A stretch of 64,000 nucleotides of DNA, taken from contig NC_058506.1 in NCBI RefSeq assembly GCF_020382885.2, positions 15,788,318 through 15,852,317 of the forward strand, given 5' to 3'. The translations under genes and the position numbers were made by a program. The notes below the pieces were generated by a model. The model had not been told where the DNA came from and searched no databases. It saw only the letters and a program-made list of their open reading frames with translations. Source of the stretch: Scatophagus argus (Eukaryota; Chordata; Actinopteri; Scatophagidae). The first letter of the stretch is position 1, and each line of letters begins with the position of its first letter. This document shows, one piece after another, positions 11,611-26,600 of this stretch.

Positions 11611-14600
11611 GTAAGTAAAAGCCATGACTTTCCTTGTCTTTTCTCTCCAGTTGGAAATGAAAACACTGCAAGTGCAGCCAGGGAGGGGAATGCTTGGTTG
11701 TGATAGGTAAAAGTGTGTATATGTGTGTGTTAGCTGGATATGAAGCTAAGCCTCCCCCGCTTTTGAAGCCTGTAATGTGGGCTCAGCCCAGATGGTGGAA
11801 GTGATTTCTGTGATGGTGACTGGGTTATATTTTAGTGAAGACAAATTAAGATGAAGCTGCTGTTGTGGACCGTTTTAATGTCGTGACTTCTAACGTGTGT
11901 TTTCGAATTCGCGTCTCTAACGTTGTCCATGTACGCGTTGCTGATCATATGGGTGTAACGTAGGCAGTGGCACGAACTGTCCACCAGCATCAAATGTCCA
12001 CTGTTGACGTTGTTAGAAGTGGCTTCAAACACAAAACATGTAAGCATCACATCCCTGTTTATTGAATACATTAATTGTAGTGACCAGCAGCCAGCAGATA
12101 AAATCGCTGTGAAGTTGGATAGCCAACCGTTCCTATAAACTCACTGTTATGCACAACAGACGCACTTGCAGTTCTGTTTGTGCAAAACTACAATGCTGTG
12201 GTGAGCTACTACATCTAGACAACAGTAACTACACAATGTGTCCAGCCTCAGTCCTAACAAAGTGTTGACATTTTAACTTCCCGTTCAGGGGTGCAGTATT
12301 AAAACTTGTGGTTCACTTTACTGAGTCCTAATTTTAATATTTACTCATAAGGCTGTGTTAGTTTGAGCAGCCTGATGCTAAACAAGCTTTGGCCACACAG
12401 CTGATAGGCTGTGTTTCTCTCTGTGGTCTGTTAGTGATACTATCAGAGGAGAGTGGAATCTATCCTGCATTGTTTTCATGGTGTCAAGCCCTGCCGGTCA
12501 GACATGATGCTGATGGTACAGCATTGTGATGCAATGCAGGCTTAAGAGAAATACCAACAACGTCGAGTAAGGTAGTCACCTCTCAAGCACTTACATAACA
12601 AAACGTGTGTTATGGAAAACCAATATGATGGTGACAAAGCGAGGGGATTTTGACACAGTGATTAACTTTTTGGCAGATGCTTGAAGAGTTCCTTGCGGTG
12701 GTGAATTGGACAGTAAGCAGTGCTGAGTTGCAGGGATAAAGAGATTAAGAACACACACACACACAGGGCCACTCCTACCATTTACTGGTGCAACACATGT
12801 ATTCAAAGAAAGGAAAAGATCCAAAAAGAGGGTGCATAAGATATTGAACGCTTGGCATTTCTTAAGTTGGGAAGGTATCCAAGAGGGATGCGGTTTGCAG
12901 AAGATAATGCAGACTTGTGATGTGAAATGTCTCTTTCAGAATACAGAATGAGACAATTGATTAATGGGAAAACAATGCAGTGAAACAGGCTAGTGTAATG
13001 GCACTGTTAGCGGCATCACAGTTGCCTGACTGGCTGACTTCCTGCCCAAATTTCGGAACCAAGTGAGACCATATTGAACAAAGTGACATGCATGTCTGGC
13101 AGTTTGTTTAAAGGGCGCGCTGTTAATTATGTGAAGCTATTGATAGAAATGTGTGGTTGGTTGTATTGTAGGTCCACCGTCAATCCCGTTTTGCTTTCAG
13201 TTCGCTTTCTAGGCCAGAGCCACATGACATGATCAATGGAGCCAACTACCCATCTATTGTTTTCATTCATTGACTGCATTAGCGTGTGTAGCATATGTAA
13301 GAGGATGTAGTTCATTTAAACGGTTATGTAATGAAATGCCCTGTAACATATTTAGTATGTGTAGTGCTTACTGACCCTGAAGAGTATTGTCTCTCCCGTG
13401 AGGCCTCCATGCATAAAATGAAATTAGCCTCATAAAGTGCTTAGACGCAATAGACAAGGAATGAGGAATTACAGTGCAAGTCACTTGCACTGTAAGACTG
13501 CAGCTTTGCTTGTCTGTGCTGAGACTTGGGTTAACATTATCTACATATGTGCTCTAGTTACAGATGTGCTTAGTGAATTCAGTCTATGTTTGTTCATTTT
13601 AAACACATTCTAGCTTTAAAAACACTTTCTTTCCAAACCTCGGCCAGTTCTTTTTCCATGTTATTCAGCCGTACGCTCCTCAGATCAGATTGGAGGTATA
13701 GTTAACTGCTGTCATCAGTGGTGTTAGTTGACTGTAGAACATACAGGCTGGAATTGCCTGGAGGTCTGCTTGTCAGATCCAATGTTGCAGATGAACAATG
13801 ACAACTGAACTGCAGCTTCCATGGCGATGAGTCAATATCCAACTATAGAATAGTTTTTCAGTGATGGGTTCTGGTTCAGGATGTTGGTAAAAGCTGAATT
13901 AAGAATGTTTGTTTTGATGTCGTTATATCATCAGCATTCTTTCTGTTTTGATTCTGTTGAAAATTTTGATTCTTCCAGCAACCTTTGAACCCATCAGCAC
14001 AAAGTTTGGTTTGACAGCTCAAAAAGTGCAAAAAGCACAAATTTCTTGGCTCATTCTCATCAAACTGACCTGGCTGAGACAGTTGTAGCAGGGCATAAAA
14101 CCGAAAGTAAAAGAAAGAGGCAGTCATTAATCTGAGAGTTTATACTTAACCTGCAAGTTCAGTTGGTTGAGGTGTGTTTAAATGTTGATGACGAAGCCAG
14201 AAAATAAGAAACATCTATAAGCGTACTCTCAAAACAGTAAAAAAAAGCTGCTGTTATTATCTCTTATAATCACTCCTGTCAAAACGAGAAGAAAACAGGA
14301 TTTACTGCATCCCAAAAGGTCACAAAATAAAATTAAATTAAATCCACTTCGCCCCATTGATTTTGTCTTTTCCAACAGCATTGACCAACAGGCATAACCA
14401 GTTGAGATCTTGAAACAAGAACGCCTTCGGTCTTATTTTGCACATGTGAAAGCTTTGACATTCATGTAAGAGAGGAAAGTCCACTTGAGCCAAAAAGGTT
14501 TTACTTCTAATCCATAAACTAAAATCTAAATGACAGAAGTGTAGACAGAGTGTAGATTTTCTTTAGGATCAGAGTTTCTTTCCTCAGTCCAGAGATAGTA

Positions 14601-17600
14601 AGGACACTGTATCTTTGAAAAGCTCTGTAAAGATGAGTGGGTTGTACATCTGTCTCATAAAACGGTTCCTGTCTCATCTCCCATCTGTCTCTCTCATTTT
14701 GTCGTCTTTCCTGTTGGGCATAGATTAGGCTGAGCAGTGATGTCGCCATACAGTTGTCGTGCATGTGTGCAAAACTAGAAAGAAGGCGCACACACACACA
14801 CACACACGATTCAAATCAGAACCACAGAGATTTTTACTATTACAACATCAATCCTTGTGCAAGAAGCAGCAGGAGTGTGGCTATAGCAATACACAAGGGC
14901 AAAATTTGTAGGTGTGGTTAGACAATATTGGAAAAACATCTGACCAAGTGTATTTCATGTTAGATCACGTAGGCTGAGATGTAAAATGTACTAATGATAA
15001 GATGTAATAACTCGTAATGAGCATTAATCCAAATAAAAACTGGAAAAACTGAAATCTCAAAAGCATAATGTACCAGTACAAGATTAAAAGTTAAAGGACA
15101 CCAAGAACTTTATTAATCTAACCATCACGGGACAGGAAGCACCAGCCACCGCATATGAAGAGATGTGATTGTGCCTGTAAGTTTGTCATTGAGCTTAGCA
15201 TGTGGTCTCCTCCTCTAGATAGATTTCAGGTTGAATTATTTCCATAGTGAAGCCTCCAAACTGATTTCTGCTCTCAGCGCTAAATGAAGCGTATGTTGCT
15301 TATAGAGAAACTGTCAAACAAATGCAACAGGCTGATGAGATGTCTGATCCTTCAAAAACCAGTATTGGTATTGGAAGCCATTTTTTTTGTCATAAAATAC
15401 TGTCAGGTCTTGTCAAGTCGAGGATACAAAAGCAAGTCAGGGCCATTGGTGTCCATGAGTGTGGCAAGTTCCACCGGTAAAAAAAGGCAGGTAAGCAGAA
15501 CAAGAAAAAAAAAAAAAGAAAAATCTCAAATTATTATTTTTAAGAGCATAAGAGCATGGTCACTTTCAGTGTCATTGTGTGAAATTTGGAAATTGCAGTC
15601 CATTAAAATACATTCTGCAAAGTCAATAGGATAAAAACCTGATAAACTCATTTGTCCCCAGTGAAGTCAAAAACATGACTCAAAACAAGACACCAATTAA
15701 ACTTTTGTTTTTATTTGACATGCTCCAAAAAATCAAAAAGCAAAACGCTGTGAGAGCATAGAATACCACCTAGTGTTCAATCTGGCCTCTTTAAAATTCA
15801 ATGTGAAAGCCAGACATTTTTTAAGGGAAACAAGTTCTACACAAATCCTACTTCAAGTTATTGTAAATATTTGAAGCCTTTTCAAAGACCTTTCCTCTGT
15901 GTATTTCCCCACACACAAACATCAGCTGCACCGCTCCGTGTGTGTGTGTCAGTATGTCAGGTTGCTGCTGTCTGTCAGGTGGAGGCTCAATGAGGCAAAC
16001 ACAAGTCAGACACAAGTCCGATGGGGAAGGAGGCCAGAAGGCGAGAGGGAAGCTGAGGAGTGGATAGAAAGACAGCAGGATGGAGGAGGATGGTGGAGGG
16101 TGGAGGGTGAAGGGGGGTCTACATCTGGAGAGAATGACTGACTGATTTCAGGTTTTATGCGGACTGTTCGCCAAAAATGTTTCTGTGAAGTGTTGGGTGC
16201 TTAAATCCGATCCGTGTATTTGTCAGGTTGGGTCTTCATCACATATTTATCTAAGCTTTCAGAAAGCTGATATCACAGCTCATGTCTTTCTTGCGTCATT
16301 CACCCATTTGTGTGATGTTTGAAATGCTTCCGTGCGCCGTATTGAGTCGCAGTTTAAAGGCTGGACAGTTTAAGATGAGTAGTTTGCAAACTGAGATTTG
16401 TTGCAGAGTTTAAGGTGGCAGGGTGGAGGGAGAGATGTGAGGCCCAGATTGTGGGTGAGGTGAAATGACAGGTACATGCTGGCATTCGAAAAACAAGTTT
16501 GACCTGTTGGCACGGTCAACAGTGGGAGCTGCAGCAGTGGATGTTACACACAACCTGTGGAGGCAGTTAAGGTACTTAAGCTGCTTCTTCATGGAGTCAT
16601 AACCCAGTCAAATCTGAACACATGAACATGGGACGCGCATTTGTAGATTCAGCGTGACTTATATTTCTTGAGAATATTGTTATCTTCCACGTACAATGTT
16701 ACAATGTGAATAAACATCCATGAATCCACTGAGGAATCAAATAGTCACTCTTAATAACTCTAGAACTTGACTGGAAAATAGTGTTTTTTATCAGTCATTT
16801 AATCAGAAGCATAATGGAAGGATTAATATGCGGTGAAACAATTAATCTGCAACGTAGCAGTCTCTTGTGCTTCGTGCTTGCACTCGTGCTTTTCGTCTCT
16901 GTGACATTTGAAAGTGTCTTTAAAAAGAGACGCGCCGCTGACAGAAACAAGCCCACTGCAAACGCACAGCATAGTGAAGCAGCTTATGTGGTTCGCGGCT
17001 CATTTCACTTTGAGCCACCTGGGGCCCCTGTGTGCAGCCATTTCCTGTTGGCCTGGTGATACATTGGCCTGGGAACTTTGTTGTTTCCTCACCCGGGGAC
17101 AGTTAACCAGAAGCTTGTCATTCTTGTCATTCTAACGCTGCTGCTCTTCTCTGAACTAGCTTAGACTGCTGGTTGTACCTCCTTAGCTACTGACTTAGAT
17201 ATGGATGCTTTCTGCTGCTGTTCTTGTTAAAACATTTATAATATAGTGTTATCATTTTGCTGCACACTTTTCAGTCATCTGTTTTAGACATTTATTTTAG
17301 CTCTCTGTGGTACATGCCTGTGCTTAACAGACATAATAGTGCCATCAAGGAAACAATTTTCTGTATAATGATTATTATTTTACTTTGGACGCTGTGAATA
17401 TATAGAGTGTTTTGCAGTTAAGCATACTACGTCAAGCACACACACACACATTCAGTAAGTTAAGTTACAGCTCGGCAAGTTTGTGTCCACGTCTGATTCT
17501 GAAATATAACGATGTTGGTCAGGTCTGCGTTCTCTTTTTGTAGGCCTCAGTCCCAACCTCATCTGCCTCTTTAAGATTCACACACAAAGACTGGACGTGA

Positions 17601-20600
17601 TGCTGACAACTTGTCTGTTTCCGTGTAGGATGTCAACCTAGAATTATCTCATGTGTCGGGAACTCTGTTATTTTTCTGAATCTAAGAGTTTTACCAATGT
17701 GGTTTGGTATGGTCTGGAGCAGTTTCAACAGAGGTTTACAAGGTCAAACAACTGAGTGTGACACAAGCTTGCCCCTTCGGCCATACTTCTCTGAAGGCCC
17801 AGATATGTACTGAACAGGCACAGTCAATTCACCAAAGAAATCCTGTGATGTGACGTGTAAATTTCCAAACTTTCACAAAAATGTAGTAAAGGTGCCCTTG
17901 AGAAAGATACCTAATCACCAACTGTGTGCAGTTAGACAGCTGCCACATGTAAAACCGAGGAGTTGATGGAACACGAGTATGCAGGCCTTTATTTATCTTT
18001 CCCTGGATAAATAAAGGCTAATATAAATGGCCGTCTTCCTCCTAACACAGCTTAGGAATTCAGAGTGTCATTGCATCGGTTTCTTTCCAGGCCCGATACC
18101 AGCGGTCACACCCTCCCTCTCCAACACTCTATCAGAATATCTCCACAAGCTTCGTTCAGCACACTGAACACCACAGGAAAGCATTAATGTTGTTTGACAA
18201 GCTCTAAGTTTACAGTGAGTAATCAACAAAAACAAGGCCACTGCCTTTTCCTTTGTAAACCTGCTACTGAGCACCGCAAACAACACACTCATTTAGCTTT
18301 CACTCAGACCCAAAGGAAGCAAGGGCTAGATCTTGTCAAAAATTAGATTTCACGAGCTTTACACATTATTTATTCATGCCATGTGTACCACCTCACTTAA
18401 AGGACAAGTTCACAATTTTTAAAGCTTGTCATCAATCAATAATCAAGTGCCCATATGAAAATGAAAAGAGATTTTAATGGCTGTTCCTCTGATTGGTGCA
18501 CTGTTGCTCGTTATCCATGAACACATTGTTCCATAAGGAAACCACATCTGTTTAAAATGGGAATTTTCAAGTTTCTGATTCTGCTGCCACTTGACTTGCC
18601 ATGAGAAACTTTTCCTGAGCTTAGCAAGATGTCTCACAAACATCACATTTGCAGAAACACTTTAAAGCATTTACAGCTTGTATTGATTTTTTTTTTCATT
18701 TCATTGAACATGAGTGTAATAAGTGTGCTGCAGCTCAGCTCAATATTGCCTAGCTTAGCTCATGTCAGATTACCCCGATGGTGTTGCCTGACACATTAAG
18801 TCCTGCTTTTCTTCCTCTGTACTGAGACCTGTGCACGGACACACATACGCTCATTCTTTACTGCGTGGTTCAGCCAAGTTTATAACTCATCTACAGTGCA
18901 TAGGGAGCTTCCTCCCCGCTCCTCAGTTGAGTCCAGTACAGTCGGGTTGCGTTTGTCTGCGCTTTGCTTCACTCTCGGGCTGCCTGTGTTCACTGACATC
19001 AGCCTTCAAGTATGCAGTCCTTCGTGGCTGAGCCAGACAAGCTCGGGTGGCCCCATTCATCTCAAGGTGCTGTCTGTCCCCCCTCCTCTACAGCACTAAC
19101 ACTCTCTCTTCTCGCTGGCTGTCTCTCCTTCAGACAAGATGGCTCAGATAAGGGAGATCAAAGGTGAAATCGCTTACAACCCAATAGTTTTGTCTGCCTG
19201 TCTCTGTGGCGGTAATCTTTGTTCTTTTACTTCCAGGATGCTCTCTCCTAAATGCACCCAGATTACAGAGCGGGCCGCCTGCCTCTGTTTGCAATAATGT
19301 GCTGTAGCATTGATGATTTTTGGATTAGTTCACAGGTTTGGTTGTTGTAGCTTGTTGCACTCAATTTGAATTGGAAAATTAAAATAAATGGGCGTATAGC
19401 ATGTATTCACGTTACTTGTGCTATTTGGCAGTGGTGGAGTTATAGAAAAGCTCTGAAAAGTTTATTGTCATGTATCCCAAAGAACTAAATTTACAACTTC
19501 AGGTTACATGTTTCTTAGGCGACTTTTATTCCCAATTAACAGTGTTCTTGTCTTCCATAAAACTTTGAAAGAGGTGATTTCTCTGGTTCCTTCTTATTAA
19601 GTGTGTCTTTTCTCCGTGTGGAAATGTCTTTAGTTCCTCATGCTTGTCAAGGATTATTCCCAAAGCTCATCCTCACTGCAGGCTCTGATTGTCCAGCTCG
19701 TAATGTTAGGCGATGGGTTTTACATCTGCAGAATGCACAGAGGGTCTTTCATATTCATTTGCATAGGAATGTGAAGGCTTCAGCAACCACCTCTTCCTAC
19801 CTCTGACTAATGTCTTCCCCATGTGTGTTTCCTCACATTGCAACCAGGCTTTCAGTGTTTTGTTTTGTTTTGTGTCTCTCAGAATGAAGAGAAGCGTAAC
19901 CTGAGTTTGGGCGGCCATGTTGGATTCGACAGCCTCCCTGACCAGCTGGTCAGTAAATCGGTCACACAGGGATTTTGTTTTAACATTCTCTGTGTAGGTG
20001 AGTACCAAGCAAGAGCATGACATACTGTGTCATAATATCGTCTACAGCTGGAAACTCATAGAAATGCCGTGCTGTAAATACTGTACATTTTCCCCTCTTT
20101 TTTCATGATTTATTTTCTTCCAAACAACATCTTTAACTACAGCAAAACAGCGACGTTCTGTCGTTCTTCCTGACTTCAAAAAAAAAAAAAATGCACAGGC
20201 CTCCCACTTGTGTTCCTGCAGTAAAAACCTCATGTCTGAAAGCTGATGAATTACTCCCCGGTGACCGAGTAATTTAAATGTCTCTCTCTCTCCCTGTCCG
20301 TCACGTCTCTCTCCACTTCCTCCCATCCGCAGGAGAGACGGGTATCGGCAAGTCAACGTTAATGAACACGCTCTTCAATACCATGTTTGAGAACGAAGAG
20401 GCGAGCCACTACCAGAACGGTGTGTACCTTCGGCCGCGAACGTACGACCTGCAAGAGAGCAACGTCCACCTCAAACTGACGATTGTTGACACCGTTGGCT
20501 TCGGTGATCAGATCAACAAAGAGGATAGGTGAGGACGGTGATAATGATAATCGGTGATGGTAAGACTGTGACATGATTAGATGGTTGACATGTCACCTAT

Positions 20601-23600
20601 ATTTCAGTGTGAGACTGTTGTAGTGAAGTCATTCGAGAGGTGTAAGAAATACTCCTTATCCTTAATCCTGATCCTTAATTTAAGTGCCAGTACAACAATA
20701 TAAAAAGTCCTTCATTCAATTATCACACTTAAATAAAAGTACAGAAGTATTATTGGCAAATTGTACTTAAAAGTATCAAAAATAAAAATACTTGTTATGC
20801 AGTAAAAAGGCCCTAGTGAGCTATGTATGTATTAAACTGTTTAGTCTTAGACTCTTAGTATTGAAGCATCAATGTGTAAGCAGCATTTTACTGTTGGAGC
20901 CGGCCAAGCTATTTTTAGTTTTAACACTTACTTTATATACAGTTATGTAGTGCACTTCGTTGGTTCCCAAACGAGCAGTCAGACCACAGTAAATGGTTAC
21001 AATATAAATCTGAGGGGCCGTGAGATGATTAATGGGAGACGAAAGAAGAACAAACTCAATTCTGCTACACTAATTTGTATTCATTAGTCGGAGCTTTCTC
21101 GAATATTTGCTTTTTATTTTTGTGAAATATACCTCTCTGAACAGTTAGTTAAATGAAAGCATGTGAGAAGTCTAGAGGGGTAATGTCTGGTTGGTGGGAC
21201 TGCTAATAACTCACAGAGAGCTGAAACATGACAAGGGGCCTCAGCTACACTGCTTTATTGTAAGTTTTAACAAGCGCAAATGGTTGGGAACCTACAGTTT
21301 AACCTTCTAACAATGCGTCGTATTTTATAAGCTTGTGTGTTTTTATGTAAGATGTAGTGGGTAGCTCCGTTGTTGGTGACACTAAGCAACAAATTTAAGC
21401 CACTTTTGAGCAATACTTCTATACTGTGTATAAGAAACCCTGGCACATGTCACCAACAGTGCTATTTACTGCATCACGGCTGTTTTGGTATTTTCTGATG
21501 AACAGTAGTCATTACACTGTCGTATGAGTCAAGTTCCATTCATCTTCTCGTACGCGAAACACTTGCTTCGGCGTGTTTTCCATTTGACTCCTTGACGGAT
21601 TTTCCCGTCAGTCCTTTTTCAAACCCTCCTCTCTGTTTGCAAGATGACAACGCAAAAGTTTTGACCAAATTAGGTCAGTTCTGTCTGTTGGGATATAAAT
21701 GAGAGAAACAGACACAAGCGAATATCAGTCCAGGTTTCCTGCACATTTTGCTTTTCCCCATGGGATGGAAACGAGACGAGGTGGGATAGCAATAAAGAGG
21801 AAATAGTTGATTTTTTTAAAATTTATTTATCTATTTTTTTTAACATTCAGCTGCGAGATGGAGTGTTCTTGTTGTGACCTAGCCAGCAAGCAGCAGCACT
21901 CTCACGCCCTCTGATAGCAGCTCTCACTGTAGGCTGTAGAAGCCAACATGCTGAACGGACAGACCCTGCAGTGGACTGTGAATGCTCACTGAGAGAGCTT
22001 TGAAAGGTCGGAGTTGGTGCATTCCAAGACTGAGGATGGATGTGAAGGGAGACGGCAGATAACTCGAAACAAACGTGGTGCTAACAGAGGATATAGAATA
22101 GGTTTTATTTTACTTATGTCTCGGTCCGAGCTGTAAAATACAATGTGAGAAAATTTGCTGTTGAGAATTTACCATTACCAGTACAGTCTGCTGTTAATTT
22201 ATGCAATTAGCAGTGATATATGTGAAATATAGTGATGTTTAACAGACGGACACACAGTGAAATAGCTAGCTTTTAAATTTAAATGTCGGTCTCCTTATAC
22301 TGTTTAAACTATGCATCTTGGGCTTGTTTCTTTTAGGCACCTCAGAGTATGTTCTCGCACTTTGGTCACTTTGAAGCTTTAGGAGTCTTTGTGACCGATG
22401 TGATGTCGTCATCACAAATCTGTAGCCAGATGTTTGACAGTTGTTTTCAAACATGTGAAAACAGAAGTGACCCTCTCTCTAACCGCTAAGTTTGTACCGC
22501 CTAAATAAAGCAGCATAACATAACACACATACATAGTCTGCGTAAAACAATTTTGAGGCATTAATTAGAGGCGAGGTTGGTGGAATTGTGGAAAGCGGAC
22601 ATATTAATTGAAATTCAGATTATCACAACGGAGACGCGTAGTCTCACTCTGCCGGAGTGGAGTCATGAGAACTAAAGTATGACAGAGAGATTTGTATCTG
22701 TGTTGACTAATAACCCACAGCCTCACATGAAAGAGGCATGCAGTTCATGCTGCTATGATGCAGTTTATTAAATATGCGGATGACTTCCAAATGGTGTCGT
22801 TCCAATTGATTAAACTAAGTATTGTGCTAAATTTGACGTACCTTACTGGTCTTGTTTGTTTAGCTCCACAGGCAAAAACGCTTGTCAGCAAACAACAAAA
22901 CTTGGATGTTGTCATACTGCACATTCCCAATTTCTTTGATTTAGCTGTGAAGGCCTTCACAGCAGTGTGTGAGAACAGGAGGTTTTGAAGCCTCTGTGAT
23001 TTGTTTCAATCAGACTCCCATAAGCTGAGCACAAATTTTCATGCAGCACTAAGCTGTACAGCTCTAAGCTGAGATCTTGGCGTAGAATCAGATCGCACAG
23101 TTATTGAAAACATAACTGTCTCGGTTCATTTCCCCAGTGACAAGTCTGTATTTCCTCCTATATTCATTACCAATGCATGAATAAGAAGACAAATATTTAT
23201 GCTTTTACCCACAGACATAAATCCTGACAGTTCCTCTTTGTCTGTCTCCACAGTTACAAGCCCATCGTCGACTACATTGACACTCAGTTTGAAAACTATC
23301 TCCAGGAAGAGCTGAAGATCAAACGCTCGCTCTTTAACTACCACGACACCAGGATCCACATCTGCCTTTATTTCATCGCCCCAACAGGACACTCCCTCAA
23401 GTCCCTGGACCTCGTCACCATGAAAAAGCTGGACAGCAAGGTACACACAACTGACACACAAACACACATTCGCACAAACACACATGTGGTCCTCTCCTTT
23501 GCACAAAAAGCACACACGCCCAGTGGTTTCCCCATTGTCTGCAAATAAGGATCAGTGTTGCTGAAATTCGACCTCCCTTTCACGGTGGCTGGTGTGCGTT

Positions 23601-26600
23601 TCACTGAGATGTGGAGATCCCTGATCTTTTTGCTGGGGTTCGGACTCTCGGTCTCCAGAAAGATTAAAAGGAAAAGAACACTGCAGTGAATGTGCACGTT
23701 TCCATTTCAGGGTGTAAGGTTTCAAGAAAAGTTGACATGACATTCTTTGGAGTGAAGCTGTTTGGCTGTTAGTGTGGAAAAGGTTTAGACTTAAACAGCC
23801 CAGAGTTTGGGGAAGATATGCCATATATGAGGCCAAGTAGAAATGTTAGATTTGCTGTGTTAAAGTCCATTCCATTTCCTGCCTGCTCATCTGTAATGTG
23901 ATATGACATATTTTCAGTTGATGTGTTTACAGGTCAGCTGTACTCCAATCAATAGTCACATTCAGAACCACATTGATCGGTGGCTTTGTCATCGCTCTGG
24001 TGCGAGTATTACTGCACAGATTTATTGGCCCGTTGTGTTTGTGTGTTTTAACGCTCATCTAGTGACTGCGGTGAGTGCAGACACAATCACTAGATAACTG
24101 GTGGAAATAAATCTCCTCACAACAGCACTTGGAAGGGTATGGGTTGATTTTTAACGAGGAAGAACAGAGTTACAGAGGGCGTGTTAAGTGAATTTTAAGT
24201 TCCAAGTTGAAACCATGTTTTGTTTAGATTTTGTTGTTTTTTTTTAAATGATTTTATTTAGTGCTTTTTGAAAACTGCTCAGTGACATACACAGCTGAAA
24301 CCATTCGGTGTTTTAAATCTTGATTTTAAAGTGTAGGAAGTGTGGGATTGTGGGAAATGTTCCTCAGAACCACATACGTTCACAAAATCCAGAAGAGAAG
24401 GATCCACAAAGGCAGTTAAAATTCAAAAGTGAAAATTTGTGCATCTTCGACTGCGTGTGTGCTTGTCTGACCTGAGGGCGAGAAGGATTATACTGACATC
24501 TCGGACATCTGCAAGCTTGTAAACCGAGAAAGCTGCATGTACTTGACTGTTAGATGATAAAATTGCAGAGTCCTCTTGGTGTCAGCTGGAAAAAAAAATA
24601 GCCATGTGTAAATCTGTACTCTTGGTTTACAAATAAGCTTGTATGGTTTATAAACCATGCAAACAGATTTACATTGCTGTTTTCTTTCCTCTCATCAGGC
24701 CCCAGGTGGTGTCAGATAACATGCCATTACTATCTTTTATGTTAACATGTTTGCATTTGCTTGGGATTTGTTTGCGCTTGTTTACATCCTGTCATGACAC
24801 CTGAAGGTTCACTTATGAGGTTTTGGTGCAACAGTCAAACTGATTTACAACACCATGACCCCTGAGGAACTTTTACACATGAATACTGACGCTGCTGGGG
24901 TAGGAAAGACCGAGGTGGCGGCTTTAGCTCTGCTCATGTCTGGTGACGCAGTGATAATGAATCCAGAGCAAAGCAGATGGTCAGCTTGTGATCAAACCCT
25001 GCTGACTTACCTTTGCCAGCTATCAACGCCAAATGGCTCCTGATACTATTCAAAAATGATGACCGGATACTTCAGCCAACTGTCACTCTCAAGGGATGGT
25101 GAATAGTTTTATGAGGACTTGAGAAAAACGGATTTTCTTGTTGTTAGTGAAAACAGTGGAGATCTGAACTAGGTTTCATAGGTGTCGGTGATGTAAATGG
25201 TGATTAGTATTTTGACTGTTTATTGAGTTTCTTATACTTTGTAATTTATAAGACCAGCAGCCATGAGCAACAACAGGAGCATTTCTGTTTTCCTTAATTA
25301 TTTTTATGAGGAAACTAGATTATTGCACAAACAACAGCGAGGACTTCACATGCAAAGGGCCAAGATCCAAATTCAGCTCTTTTCTAGCTGTGAGGCGACA
25401 GCGTTGACCACTGAGCCTCTGTGCTGTCTTTACCAGCCAACACAGCGATCAAAACCTGGCAGCCTACATTTGCCAACTGTCTCCGCGTATCATCCAAACC
25501 ACCGCAGCATACACGGCCAATTCTCTATACCCGCTGCTTTGAAGCAAGGCATGGAAACTTACCTGAGCTATAGCTATTATCTTTATCCCAGTATATGAAC
25601 CACAGCAAAGCGGTTAACGGGAGCTAATTGTTTCACTTCCTATACTATCCCCTAATTTAAATAAAGCAGCTTATCTAATCTAAATCTCCCCATCCATTGA
25701 TAAATACCAAACTCTACTTTTTGTGAACCTGCAAGGGGCGTTTTGGTTACACGCAGGCGTTTTTCAGCTACACAGTGCCAGAAAGTGATGAAAGCTTAAA
25801 ACAACAGCAATGTTGTTGAATAGCGCTGCTATTCAAAATGATTTACAGCATTGTGAGTCAAACAGTGGGTGGCCATGGTGAGCACCTTTCTGACCTCCAT
25901 GGCTCCATCCAATCTTTCCACTATGTGAAATATGACCACTGTTTTATGTGAAAGCAAGCCAGTGTTGAGTGAGTGACTGCTTTTCTTTACAAACCTGATG
26001 GGGTTGTTTATGCAGTGGTTGCGTTTTAGATAAAATAAATGTGTTGCAAGAAGTATTTTCAGTAGTTATTCACCACATACAAGTAGTCAGTTAGCAGTTT
26101 TATTTGGTCAGTTTCTAAGCTCTAGATGGCTACTAGTTGACCACCAAAGCTACCTACAAGCCAAGATAAGAGACAGACCAATTCACAAATCAGTTAGGAC
26201 TTCAACCAATTAATATTATCATTTTTTTGATTTATTATACTGGTATACTACTAGTATACTACTATACTACTTTTTCACTGAAATGATTTACTGTTCAGCA
26301 TGTAAAATGTTAAAAATACTGAAAAATGCCCTTCATATGTTTCCAGAAACAAAAGTGACAGCCTTTTTTTTCCATCCAACCACCAATTAATCAACTGAAC
26401 TTTTCAACTAAAATAAAAATCCAAACACTGTTACGTCCTGCTTACAATGGACACATTTCGTTGCTGTGTGAGGTGTTTCAAGAGTGGCTCCATCTCCGTC
26501 ATAGTAGAATTAAAGTCCACAGACACATTTTCATTTCTGTGCTTAGTGGTTATAGTTATAGTCCCAAAAAGAGAAGCGTTACTGTGTGTCAACATTCACT

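Larger units (their letters stand above)
11611..19882 (+). other. septin8: septin8 intron 1
   Basis: 8.3 kb intron. It contains short CA tracts at 12751-12765 and 14788-14807 and no coding exon I trust. First introns of this size often carry regulatory elements, but none can be named from sequence alone. Confidence 0.8.
20529..23253 (+). other. septin8: septin8 intron 3
   Basis: 2.7 kb intron, phase 2. Its first third is occupied by the nested repeats at 20640-21370. I see no coding exon in the remainder. Confidence 0.85.

Noticed and set aside
19139..19163. ATGGCTCAGATAAGGGAG with an acceptor before it and GTGAAA after it, as an alternative septin8 first exon
   Set aside because: It would leave phase 1 at the junction, but exon 2 (19883) needs phase 0, so the frame would not continue.
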